This document shows positions 41,401-49,100 of a stretch of 64,000 nt of DNA, in pieces; within the stretch, counting starts at the first letter, position 1; every line of letters begins with the position of its first letter. The notes under the pieces are model-generated. The model saw nothing but the letters and a program-made list of their open reading frames with translations, searched no databases and was not told where the DNA came from. Source of the stretch: Formicarius rufipectus (taxonomy: Eukaryota > Chordata > Aves > Passeriformes > Formicariidae); assembly GCA_013399695.1 (NCBI GenBank), contig VXAU01000295.1, positions 225,103-289,102 of the forward strand. Direction: 5' to 3'. Made by a program: the position numbers and the translations under genes.

Positions 41401-41994
41401 CTATTCAAAAGTAATGAAGAGGAGGCTTTTCTCCTTCAGTTAAGGTCTCCCACACTGCTATGAAGACTCTTTCATACAGAGTATGATTACATTCTTTTTT
41501 GTTCGTAGGCCACAGATGAGGGGGGGAGGGAGGAAGAAGAGTGGTAGATTATGCTATGATGATGTGCCTGGAAGCTTGGTTGGAGTAATGTTTTACAGTA
41601 GTTACCTTCAGTCTGAAAAGCAGCTAGATATCTGTGTTATAAGTGATTTTAACCACATTATGTAACTGCAAAAACAGAGTGTGAGAATGTGTATGTTTTC
41701 CTGCAAGCTTCTCTCTCTCATGCCATTTATTACTAAAGAAAAAGGTGAACTGTAAATCTGTGCCCCATTTTTTAAATCGGTCTTTTGCAGAATTTCTGCT
41801 TTAATATGATGGGGGAGAGCTCATTGAAGGAACTGTACTAACATTTTTGTTGTGCTTGTTCTGACTAGCCTCCCATAGTACCCAAAGTCTCCAATGATGG
41901 GGATACTTCCAATTTTGAAGCTTACCCTGAAGATGACTGGAACAAGACACCTCCGGTACCCCCTAAAGATCTAGAAATTTTCAAGAACTTCTGA
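17285..41994 (+). CDS. PRKX: PRKX, cAMP-dependent-type protein kinase catalytic subunit, exons 2-8 (5' partial)
   Basis: Seven exons join into 303 codons plus stop without frame breaks: 17285-17453, 21307-21570, 27638-27757, 33624-33719, 36378-36435, 38824-38901, 41869-41994. The product is an AGC-group Ser/Thr kinase close to PKA catalytic subunits. Numbered on the human protein (358 residues, from memory), the visible part is 56-358. It shows the glycine loop GTGTFGRV, the ATP lysine K78, the helix-C glutamate E97, the catalytic YRDLKPEN with D172, the DFG at 190-192, the activation-loop T203 in TWTLCGTPEY, APE 212-214, DWWALG 226-231, and a PKA-like C-tail ending FKNF. Known biology of the family: activation by cAMP through release from type I regulatory subunits, inhibition by PKI, and roles in myeloid maturation, kidney tubule and vessel morphogenesis. 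The choice of PRKX over PRKACA/B rests on the near-identity to remembered PRKX, including the KDLEIFKNF end. Exon 1 is outside the window. Confidence 0.97.
17592..17625 (+). repeat. Imperfect palindrome in PRKX intron 2
   Basis: AGAGTTTAAAGAACTGC (17592-17608) faces GCAGTTCTTAAACTCT (17610-17625). The arms are exact reverse complements apart from one extra A, with almost no spacer. It could form a cruciform or an RNA hairpin of about 14 bp. Confidence 0.9.
19814..19878 (+). repeat. T/G-only tract
   Basis: GTTTT- and GTT-type repeats, about 65 bases, in intron 2. Confidence 0.85.
20259..20293 (+). repeat. Short direct repeat
   Basis: GTGATACTGCGGAAG at 20259-20273 and GTGATACTGCAGAAG at 20279-20293 differ by one base, spaced 20 bases apart. 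Confidence 0.9.
21307..21570 (+). CDS. PRKX: PRKX exon 3: hinge, catalytic loop, DFG motif
   Basis: This 264-base exon lies between the acceptor tttattacag and the donor ag|gtaagt. Its first base completes L112 and its last two bases open R200 (phase 2 on both sides). It carries the hinge LMEYVPGGELF (125-135), the helix E segment EIICAIEYLHS, the catalytic loop YRDLKPEN (170-177) with base D172 and metal-binding N177, and DFGFAKK with D190. The RD arrangement marks a kinase regulated by activation-loop phosphorylation. An in-frame ATG at 21341 is an internal methionine, not a start. The exon is 88 codons long and symmetric, but skipping it would destroy catalysis. Confidence 0.98.
22837..22860 (+). 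repeat. Perfect hairpin in PRKX intron 3
   Basis: TGCACTAGT (22837-22845) and ACTAGTGCA (22852-22860) are perfect reverse complements around a six-base loop, acaatg. Confidence 0.93.
23868..24002 (+). repeat. Double T/G tract
   Basis: Two T/G stretches (to about 23922, and from about 23953) separated by some 30 bases of mixed sequence. The second has a seven-G run and ends in a long T run. Confidence 0.85.
25787..26337 (-). mobile_element. CR1 retroposon, 5'-truncated 3' part
   Basis: About 550 bases in intron 3 match CR1 in reverse complement: the GTTGGAAGG and ATCATCGAGT start, the CACTTCCCTGGG-type block near 25942, the TCCTTCAGGCTGAA block near 26138, and the CAGTACTCAAGGTGAGGCC block near 26276. 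Its sequence differs from the 2265-2850 copy, so it belongs to another CR1 subfamily. No coding capacity remains. Confidence 0.93.
27638..27757 (+). CDS. PRKX: PRKX exon 4: activation loop and APE motif
   Basis: This 120-base exon follows the acceptor ttactcccag and ends at gg|gtaagt. The first base completes R200 and the last two open G240 (phase 2-2). It encodes the activation segment TWTLCGTPEYLAPE, with the phosphorylatable T203 (PKA T197 equivalent), the APE motif at 212-214, and the helix F anchor DWWALG (226-231) whose aspartate stabilises the catalytic loop. It continues to EMLSG. The exon is exactly 40 codons and symmetric, so skipping would give an in-frame protein lacking the activation loop, which should be inactive. 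A T-rich, G-interrupted stretch (about 27581-27623) forms its polypyrimidine region. Confidence 0.98.
27968..28090 (+). repeat. Long T/G tract
   Basis: About 120 bases of T and G with only two A, built of GTTTT, GGTTT and GGGTTT units, in intron 4. Confidence 0.88.
28662..28688. other. Assembly gap (27 N) after a T run
   Basis: Gap inside PRKX intron 4 directly after a run of about 14 T; probably an unresolved homopolymer or T/G tract. It does not touch an exon. Confidence 0.95.
30182..30320 (+). repeat. Longest T/G tract
   Basis: About 140 bases, almost wholly T and G, with many runs of three to six G separated by T runs. Imperfect and not a simple tandem repeat. Confidence 0.88.
31157..31196 (+). 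repeat. T/G-only tract
   Basis: About 40 bases of T and G in intron 4. Confidence 0.8.
32715..32780 (+). repeat. T/G tract with TTGG repeats
   Basis: About 65 bases; includes a short TTGG tandem run and ends in a nine-T run. Confidence 0.85.
33624..33719 (+). CDS. PRKX: PRKX exon 5: C-lobe helices F-G
   Basis: This 96-base exon (32 codons, phase 2-2) lies between an acceptor ending aaaatag and a donor aa|gtaagt. It encodes FPPFFDDNPFGIYQKILAG and the following KIDFPRHLDLYV (241-271), the region around helix G that in PKA contacts the regulatory subunit and PKI. The six bases directly before the acceptor AG include four A, so the polypyrimidine tract is interrupted. A good branch-site candidate, ctaac at 33592-33596, lies 28 bases upstream of the splice site. 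Confidence 0.97.
33720..36377 (+). other. PRKX: PRKX intron 5
   Basis: A 2658-base intron, gtaagt donor and ttatttcag acceptor. AT-rich unique-looking sequence; I see no repeat family or further gene. Confidence 0.93.
36378..36435 (+). CDS. PRKX: PRKX exon 6: end of kinase C-lobe
   Basis: This 58-base exon follows ctttatttcag and ends at aag|gtcagt. Its first base completes K272; it then encodes DLIKKLLVVDRTRRLGNMK (273-291) and stops at a codon boundary (phase 0). It holds the conserved arginine of subdomain XI (R286 in RTRRLG), which in PKA forms a salt bridge with the APE glutamate. Because the length is not a multiple of three, skipping would shift the frame before the C-tail. Confidence 0.97.
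36436..38823 (+). other. PRKX: PRKX intron 6
   Basis: A 2388-base intron, gtcagt donor and ttctttaaag acceptor with a long T run before it. It has a poly-T run at about 37731-37745 followed by a looser T/G-rich stretch to about 37820, and a poly-A run at about 38598-38611. No gene is seen. Confidence 0.93.
38824..38901 (+). CDS. PRKX: PRKX exon 7: HRWF segment and start of C-tail
   Basis: This 78-base exon is exactly 26 codons, phase 0 on both sides, between ttctttaaag and aag|gtatat. It encodes residues 292-317, opening NGADDVKRHRWF and closing with DWDAVPQRRLK, the AGC-kinase segment in which the end of the kinase domain packs before the C-terminal tail. A few residues differ from the human protein as I remember it (for example RRLK where human has RKLK), all conservative, which fits an orthologue from another amniote. 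Confidence 0.96.
39200..39241 (+). repeat. 25-base imperfect tandem duplication
   Basis: GTAATTACTTGTAATTG at 39200 recurs as GTAATTACTTGTAGTTG at 39225, each followed by a T run. Confidence 0.9.
39629..39674 (+). repeat. T/G tract
   Basis: About 45 bases of GTT/GTTTT units in intron 7. Confidence 0.8.
41836..41842 (+). promoter_or_regulatory. Branch-point candidate of intron 7
   Basis: The heptamer TACTAAC, a perfect match to the optimal branch-point consensus, has its likely branch adenosine at 41841, 27 bases before the last intron base at 41868. A T-rich tract lies between them. Spacing and sequence are both what the spliceosome prefers. Confidence 0.75.
41869..41994 (+). CDS. PRKX: PRKX exon 8: AGC C-tail and stop codon
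   Basis: The coding part of this exon is 41 codons plus TGA (41992-41994). It opens PPIVPKVSNDGDTSNFEAYPED (in part 318-339) and closes PPKDLEIFKNF. It includes the PxxP-like segment, the FEAYPEDD active-site tether (FDDY-like in PKA), and the terminal hydrophobic motif FxxF with the last Phe as the C-terminal residue, as in PKA, which docks in the N-lobe pocket. The acceptor is gttctgactag, preceded by an ideal branch sequence TACTAAC at 41836-41842. The exon probably continues as UTR to 42017. Confidence 0.97.
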   Translation, partial: PPIVPKVSNDGDTSNFEAYPEDDWNKTPPVPPKDLEIFKNF

Positions 41995-42017
41995 AAGCAA
42001 CATCTGCAACAGACAAG
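41995..42017 (+). other. PRKX: PRKX 3' UTR, first part (within exon 8)
   Basis: There are 23 bases between the stop codon and a strong donor, cagacaag|gtatgt (GT at 42018-42019). A matching acceptor lies 420 bases on. This places the last splice junction only 23 bases after the stop, below the roughly 50-55 base distance that triggers nonsense-mediated decay, so a UTR intron here would be tolerated. This is inferred from the splice signals; the human gene also has a ninth, non-coding exon as far as I recall. Confidence 0.65.
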
Positions 42018-42437
42018 GTATGTCCAGATGTCAGGAGCCCTCCTGAAAACATCCCAGGTCTGGGAGTGAGAGGCATATGCAGAAACGACATCTCACTCTT
42101 AATGGCTTATGGAATGGCAAAGATCATTTGTTTCACAGGCTTTTGTTTTCCACAGTGATAAAGAGTTATTTGCCTAGAGATATTTAAGTATTTCTGTCCT
42201 TAAATATTTTAAAATAATGTGTTAAAAAGGAATATCTAAATTGATTTGACAGATAAGGTAATGTGGTTGTTCTTAATTGTAAGGTTTTTCTTTTAAGAAT
42301 GTGGGCTTTAATTAGAAGAGTAAGATTGTCAGATTAATTCTGTACCCTGGATTCTGTCTTTTAATTGTGATAGTTTGATACTTGTTACTCAGTTCACATA
42401 CTCCATCTTGTGTGTTGTGTTCCTTTTTTTGTCTTAG
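42018..42437 (+). other. PRKX: PRKX intron 8 (in the 3' UTR)
   Basis: This is a 420-base candidate intron with donor gtatgt and acceptor ccttttttttgtcttag, the latter preceded by a clean pyrimidine run. It contains no recognisable repeat. If not removed, the 3' UTR would simply run through it. Confidence 0.6.
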
Positions 42438-42810
42438 AAACTGGAAGAAAATTGAAGCGCTAAGAAGCAAGTCTGAAGAATTATGGAGTTCATATGTAAA
42501 TGAAGATTTTCTTTGTGTCTGAGAATGATACTGCATTCAGATATGCATAGTAGTATATAGTAAATACCTAAAAAGGTGGAGGCAGGCAAGAATGATTTTT
42601 TTGCTATAAACATTGGACATTAGTTTAGTAAATTGTAGTAACGATAGTCTGCTCTGAAGTAGACTCACTAAAATGGTATTTTTAGGATTTTTTTTAACTT
42701 ATGGTTAAGTTTCCTGCTATTCCCAGATCCTTTTTGCATAGTTAACTCATAGACTTAATTTTATAAGTTTATACTAAACTTGTGTAATTAAAAGCACAAA
42801 TTAGTATATA

Positions 42811-42818
42811 TGTATATA
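42811..42818 (+). promoter_or_regulatory. Pumilio response element candidate 1
   Basis: TGTATATA on the sense strand, an exact match to UGUANAUA, 374 bases into the terminal exon and present in both short and long UTR forms. Motif match only. Confidence 0.35.
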
Positions 42819-42930
42819 ATGAATACAATACAGCAGAAGCACAGGAGTTGTGCAGAGATGTAAATTTTTGTACTTTTTAGAGTCTATGATTTTTATTTTT
42901 CAAATAATGTTTTTCAAGAAGTTCTTTAGA

Positions 42931-42936
42931 AATAAA
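42931..42936 (+). terminator. Proximal polyadenylation signal candidate
   Basis: AATAAA about 490 bases into the terminal exon, with a second copy at 43000-43005 and T-rich sequence following. Use would give a short-UTR PRKX transcript. Confidence 0.4.
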
Positions 42937-42999
42937 AATCTTAAAAGGGATAAATGAGTTTTTCATCATCTTATATACATTTTATAATTATTTGTAAAA

Positions 43000-43005
43000 A
43001 ATAAA
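43000..43005 (+). terminator. Second proximal polyadenylation signal candidate
   Basis: AATAAA in an A-rich setting, 69 bases after the first copy, followed by a T/G-containing stretch. It could act together with the 42931 copy. Confidence 0.4.
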
Positions 43006-44936
43006 AATATTATGTTTTGAAAAAGATTTGTACCTAAAATTTCCAATGCCTCACACTTGCAACCATAGTACTTGAAAGCAGAAAGACAAGGGCATGTTTT
43101 ATTGTTGTTTAATATGCATCTTAATGGCTAATTTAAGAAGTTCTGTTACAATTATGTCTCTTTGCAAGCCAGGATTTTGAGTGATTTTACACTGTCTGGA
43201 ATGAGATTCCTCACATGAAGACTCACTGTAAACATGTAATTCAGTGTGTACTGGAAAAAGGGCTCTAACTGGCTCTTGCAGGAATTGTCTCAAGCTTTCT
43301 GTCTTCTAACGTAAAACATGAGCCATAACAGACCTTTTTCGTTATTGAAATTGTTGTAGTTGAACATTAGGTGCTTCAGAATATCAGAAGGAAGACTGAA
43401 TATATAACAGAGCCTGTTTTTTGGTCTAAAAGTCTCTGCTGCCAGGATTTGATATGTATAGGGTTCAAACCTTAGATGTAAGTAGTCTCTATTTCGTCCT
43501 GTGCTAACATATTTATAGCAGCTGCAGTACACTGTATTTTGGAAGTATTTGCAACGTTGCTTCATTTTAAGTAGCACCAAATATCTTTATGTGCATATGT
43601 ATGTATCTGTGTATATGAATGCACATAAACATGAAGGTAGATTGTATTCAAGTCAGAATATTTTTTTAGGTTTTTTTCCTGTTACATATTGTGATACTTG
43701 TGTTAAGATAAGGGAATTGGTTTTGAAGTGCTTCAACTGCAAAAAGTAATTACATTCTTTAGGATGTTATGTTTTTAGATAAATTCTACTGAAATTACGA
43801 TATTTAGACCAAAAAATATTTCTTTCCTAAAGCACACCAGCTCACTGGAGTTCCACTTCTCATGGCTCTGCCTAGTACTATTTAAGTAGATCATACAGAC
43901 AGCTTCTCCCACACACAATTCTCCACATTTTTGTTCTGAAATGCCATGAGAAATGTAGGCCAAAGATTTCTTTGCTGAACTGAATCCTGAATGCCTACAA
44001 AGTAGATGTTTTAATAATTGATAATGAAATTAACTTTTTTTTTTTTTTAATTTTATGACAGATCTGGAGTCTTCTTGTGGAAAAGAGATCTCCATTTTAT
44101 TTTGTTTAGCTCTAAATTTCTAGGGTTTTACCTTTTTTTTTTCATAAAGTGTTATTTAAAGAGACCGTGTAACTCTTTTTACAAAAATGCACAATGTGTA
44201 ACAAAATCAGGATACTTCAAAATGATGATTCTGGAATATTGCAAAGTTGTCTTGATGTTATTCAAAGTGATGACCCCAGCTGTCATTCAGTAAATACTGT
44301 ATAGGAATGTATAATGAAATACAGGACAATCCATAGGAAACTTAAAATTTTAACCTAGTAATAGTACCTTATTCTCTCGAAAAAAAACTTGAATCTGGTC
44401 CACTGTATTTGCATCTGTGGAATCAGTTATTCTAAATCAATCAGAAAAACTGAAGCGCATAAAACACAGTTTGCTTTGTCTAAAGGGAGCAAGCACAGTT
44501 TGGGAGGTGTTTTAATGTGTAAGTTTACAGTATTTGACAGAATCTTGAGTACTACAAAATCAGTTTCTTACTTAAAAATGTACATACTGCAACAAGCAAG
44601 TGTGTTAAATACAGGGTTTTTTTCAAATTAAAAGCTGTACTGTGTTTAAGTCTTCAAAGCTGAGGAAATGAATTTGAATTTTGGTTGCAAGTTTTGAATG
44701 CTTGAACAACAGGAGATGGTGGATTTTGGTTTTGTGAATCTTGCTCATTGCTGGCAGTGGATGCACTGACACTCATTATGGCAGAGACTAAAGAAACTAA
44801 TACAATGTTAATAACGCTAATCCATTGACTACATTGCTTCCAGAGCCATGTGTACGTATGTCTAACTACTGACCTCGTCAACATGCTTTCTAGTACAAAA
44901 CTGCTTTCAAACTTTTGTTCAGATCCTGAATTAAAA

Positions 44937-44942
44937 AATAAA
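44937..44942 (+). terminator. Intermediate polyadenylation signal candidate
   Basis: AATAAA inside an A-rich run, followed about 40-50 bases later by a T-rich tract (near 44982-44992) that could serve as a downstream element. Confidence 0.3.
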
Positions 44943-45376
44943 ACCAAAACATTTTTGAAGCATTATTTTAATTGATCAGTTATTTTTTTTTCTACAGTCT
45001 TGAACTTAATGAACTGTTATTACTTGCCCATTTAATTTATTCGCACAAATGAGTCTATTTTATTTTAAGTCTTTGCTGGGACTTTGTGGCCCACTAATGT
45101 TCTGTTTGAGTGCTCATGCAGATGCACACTGCACTAAGAACTCTGAATTTATGGAATTTTTTTTAAGGAGACTAGACCACTTTTTTATTTTCTATTTAAA
45201 TAGGTATTCTCTGAAGTTCATTTTATTTTGGTTGCTTCTGTTAACACGTTTTTGCGTATAGACTGTTGTATAAGGACTATTGTCTTACAATAGAGCCCAC
45301 AGGCCTTTGGTGTTCTAAGTCAGCGAACAAGAATGTTTGACATTAAAAAAACCAACCTTTATTTTTGAGTTTTTTT

Positions 45377-45390
45377 ATATATATATATAT
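45377..45390 (+). repeat. TA microsatellite
   Basis: Seven TA units flanked by T runs within the PRKX 3' UTR. Confidence 0.9.
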
Positions 45391-46032
45391 TTTTAATTGC
45401 CCAATTTGAGGTTTAAAGTGATAAACTTACATTGTAAACTCAATTGCCTTGTAACCAAATGATATAACTGCTTCATGATTTCAGTGAAGAACATGTAAAT
45501 TTTCCTGTAAATTAACTTGATCAATGAATATGTGTGCTACCGAGCTTTAACTAATGTGATCTTCCACTGTAGAAAGTCATTGTTAGTGGATCAAATATAG
45601 GTACTAAACTATGTTTAAATGGATGAACAGGGATTTTGCAGTTTTGAAAGCAATTAAGCTATGGCTGTTCTTCAGCCCATCTGCTTGCCATTCAGAAGAG
45701 TTGTGATGCAGTGCTTCCTATGCTATAGGATTGTTTTTCAGCTTTCAATGACTGTAGCATGATTCCTTTTTGTACTGTACTGTGTACAGACTTTCTATGT
45801 TTTGCACTTTTCTATGGCAAACCTTGACTGCTTTATAAATACTCTGCTGTTTGTAAGTAGTGATAGTGATAGCAAGCATTTGTATGCTGCATAATCAGTT
45901 TGAACTGCTAGACTTGCGAGGTTAACTTGGCTAATGTTGTACGTTGCTGGTTGCTTGTTGTAGCTCACATGTATAAGTACTGTTCAAAGTTACAAAGTCA
46001 GCCCTCATTGCACAATGAAAATCACTGTGATC

Positions 46033-46040
46033 TGTACATA
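46033..46040 (+). promoter_or_regulatory. Pumilio response element candidate 2
   Basis: TGTACATA on the sense strand, an exact match to UGUANAUA, 63 bases before the distal AATAAA. Only the long-UTR transcript would carry it. Motif match only. Confidence 0.4.
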
Positions 46041-46102
46041 AACCCTAGTAAAACTTTATTGCTGTTTAATTTATGTAATATCTGTCAAATCTGAATTCAT
46101 TT

Positions 46103-46108
46103 AATAAA
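46103..46108 (+). terminator. PRKX: Distal polyadenylation signal of PRKX
   Basis: AATAAA following a long unique UTR-like stretch, with a T-rich then T/G-rich region downstream (46117-46160). It is the best placed signal for the full-length 3' end. Confidence 0.65.
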
Positions 46109-46125
46109 CCTTTATATCTTTTTAA

Positions 46126-49100
46126 ATGTTTAAATCTAGTTTGCTTCTATTTTTGTTGAGAGGAGGTTGAGGTTCTTCATCCAAGAAAATGACGAAGGGG
46201 AGAGGAGAGGAGTAGAAAAAACTTTTCCTTGTTTTCAGAAGTACTTTCAGAACAAGATAAAAGTGCTGGAACATACTCAAGTGGTGTGGAAGAAGAACCA
46301 AAAAGTATATTTTCAAAATCATTTCAGGAAGCACACCACTAATGAAAAGTGTTAACTCAGACTTCTGATTAAACTTTGATTGTATGACCTTAATTGCTTT
46401 GACATTTTCACAACTTAATGACCTGAACTCTGTCCAGAACACTCATTTCAATCTGTTTCTTTAAGCATCAAAAAGTATTCTTATGACATCAAGCACACCT
46501 AACTAAAGCTTCATTTCATCTTCCATCAAAAACTTGAAAAGTCCGGGTTTAACAAAATTTGTTTAGCTGATGGTGTTAAATTACTTCTTCTGGGTCCAAT
46601 GTGTTTTATTTCTTGCCCACTAAATATCTTTATCTGGCAGAGATAATTACATAGTCAGTGAGCCAACTGGATACAGTTTGGACTAATTAAAGGTTCATTG
46701 TTTTAGCACAGAGTTTTTCTTTATGCCTCGCTTCATTCTAAGTTTTGTGTGTTGATGTTTTTTTCTTGTAAACTACTATGTTATATGCTTCAGGAAACTG
46801 CTAATGGAAAGTGAAGGAACACTGCAATGAGCCCTGTCAAATTTTTAGTCACATTTTTGACAGGAGTCAAAAGAACTGTTCAGTTAAAACACAATTTTTG
46901 AATGGTAACAAGTGTGCAGGATGCTGTTTAGTGTCTTGTTCTTACCTCAGCCATGTGATAGTTTTCATTCATTTGTTTTGAGTACTGTATCTTTTTTTGG
47001 CTGCACATGTAACTCTGTCTTACCTAGTAAAGGCCATTTAAAATATGCTTTTTCACTCATGCAGGGCAGGTCAGTTTTACTGGACCACACTCATAGGATT
47101 ACTCACTACTCCTGAGTCTTTCTCACCTTGTGGTTCATCAGCCCTTTTTAGTGCAAAACACTTAAACCAACATTTGACAAGAACTCACCCTTCTGTGACC
47201 TACTGTTAACCAGTAACAAGATGATGATACACGAAAGGGTCTAAAGCAACTGGTCTAAAATGGCTGTTACCCGGTACTTTGTGAATTCTTATATAATTGA
47301 TGTATCAAACTCCTTGTGCAAACTCTTGCTACCTGTTACAATCTCAACTTTGGAATTCAGGCAGCTTTTCACAGGGAAAGTAAAAGGCTCTTCTGATGTC
47401 CTCTGTAGAAGACACTATCTTTTGATTCTGTCATCCACACCCCTTTTTCATCTACAATTTAAAATCCACCATGCATGAATGTATGTCAAGTTTGGTACTT
47501 ATCCTTGAAACTAACAATATTGTGAACTTTTAGCAAGCTGAATTGTAGGAATTTCTTTATCCAAATATTTTTCTAATTTTGTGCAATAACATTCCAAACT
47601 ATTATTCTGTGAAAATTGAAGCAAACTGGTGCTATTGTACCAGCTTTGACTTAAAGTAGTTTTGTCTAATGTGCTGCATTTGTTTCAGTGCAGATAAGAA
47701 TGCATTGTTAGGGCAGTTGATAGTTGAACACCTCCTACTGCATCTGTAATCCAGGCCACTGAAGTCTCTGAGGAGCATCCCAAAACACCAAAAATGCAGG
47801 TCCGTCTTCTCGTATATGAAACTCTAAGGTGCCATGCAGATGCTATCTCTATTGCACTGGTCTTTACTTAATCAGAGTACATATCACAGATACCTTGAAA
47901 AGTGTTGTCTGTCATCTTAAACAACTAACCAACTAGATTATAATTTTTTTATTATTATTTTTATTTATTCATGCTGACAGCATATGGTCCCTTTTCTGGG
48001 CTCTGGTGATAAAGAAGGGAGAAAACTATTTTATGAAAACAAATAAGGTTGAACTGGACTTTAATTCAAGAAATAACTTGGTATGCCTGGCTAATACATA
48101 CTTGCACATGTACTTGTTCTATCACTAAACATTGTGGGAAGAATTGTGCCATTTCTAGGTTTATGCTGGCTGTTAAGCTGTAATTGCTGTTCTCAACATC
48201 ATATAAAAAAAGGCCGTTGTAAGTGCCAGAGTTTATTTCAACTGTAGTCAGTATCTGATTTACTTTAGAGAATCCCTGATACTAAAATCTCTCTGTTAGA
48301 GAAAGAAGAGAGTGCTGTTCAGTCATCATCCTCTGAGTTTTCTGTTCTGCCCAAGTGTAAGTTGTGCAGAGGACGTGATTGTGCTTCAAGTGCCATTATG
48401 TTTGCAACTCACATGAAGAAAGCAGCAACTTTTGATTTAGGTTACAAAACTAATAGATTCTGAGTTATTTGGTGATTCTGAAGTTTGGTGAACAAATGCC
48501 AAAAACACGAACTATTTCAAATAGTGTGTGTAGTACTAATAACTTCTTTGGTCTGATTTTCTAAGTTACAAAGAAACTGTGATTGAATATAGGACCCTCT
48601 TCTAATCAAGATGCTTATAAAATCATGTAACTGAAATTGGACTGGTAGGCTGTGTTAATATAGTAAATAAAATGTTCACAAGTGGCATGTCTCATTTGTA
48701 CTGATAAACAGTTTCCTTTAATGTGTGCTAACTGAATGGTTTAACATTCTGTTCTTAGGTTTTGGTCAAGCTCATTCTAATAACAGATTTGCAAAAAATT
48801 GGCACAGATAGGTAAACATAAGTAGGTAAATTATTTTGTTTTCATGTTAATAAAGCTGAGCTGGGAGTTGTTATTTAACTGTATTATCAAGGAACAGCAA
48901 TGTCTTCCAGATCAATACATTCATGTTTTGAATGTATTCAGATTTAGGATTTTTCTTACTATCCTGTGACAGAGCAGTACTGCAGTCCTGTGTAGTGACA
49001 CTTGCTCTTGGTGTCTGTCTGTCACCACTGTAGCAGCAGTGAGTGATCCTGCTAACCTGACTGATTAGGGAGAAATGTTTCCCCACTGTGACGTGAACTT

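Larger units (their letters stand above)
38902..41868 (+). other. PRKX: PRKX intron 7
   Basis: A 2967-base intron, gtatat donor and gactag acceptor with an ideal branch site. It contains a 25-base tandem duplication (39200-39241) and a T/G tract at 39629-39674. Short open frames in 40545-41314 have no recognisable product. Confidence 0.93.
42438..46125 (+). other. PRKX: PRKX 3' UTR terminal exon
   Basis: About 3.7 kb of AT-rich sequence from the acceptor at 42437/42438 to about 17 bases after AATAAA at 46103-46108. It has no long open frame. It holds several AATAAA copies (42931, 43000, 44937), two UGUANAUA Pumilio motifs (42811 and 46033), AUUUA pentamers and a short TA repeat near 45377. 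The last 600 bases look unique and UTR-like, and a U/G-rich stretch (about 46150-46158) follows as a candidate downstream element. The end point is inferred; earlier polyadenylation would give a UTR of about 0.5 to 0.6 kb. Confidence 0.65.

Noticed and set aside
17285..41994. A processed PRKX pseudogene or retrocopy
   Set aside because: Seven introns with intact GT-AG borders, no frame breaks and all catalytic residues retained.
17285..41994. Assignment to PRKACA/PRKACB or to PRKY
   Set aside because: The C-terminal KDLEIFKNF and the KQEQHVHNEKSVL segment are PRKX-type, not PKA-alpha/beta. PRKY is a primate Y-linked copy and does not fit a CR1-bearing sauropsid genome.
43440..43480. A GGTTCAAACC string resembling a tRNA B box
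   Set aside because: No A box at the right distance and no cloverleaf could be drawn.
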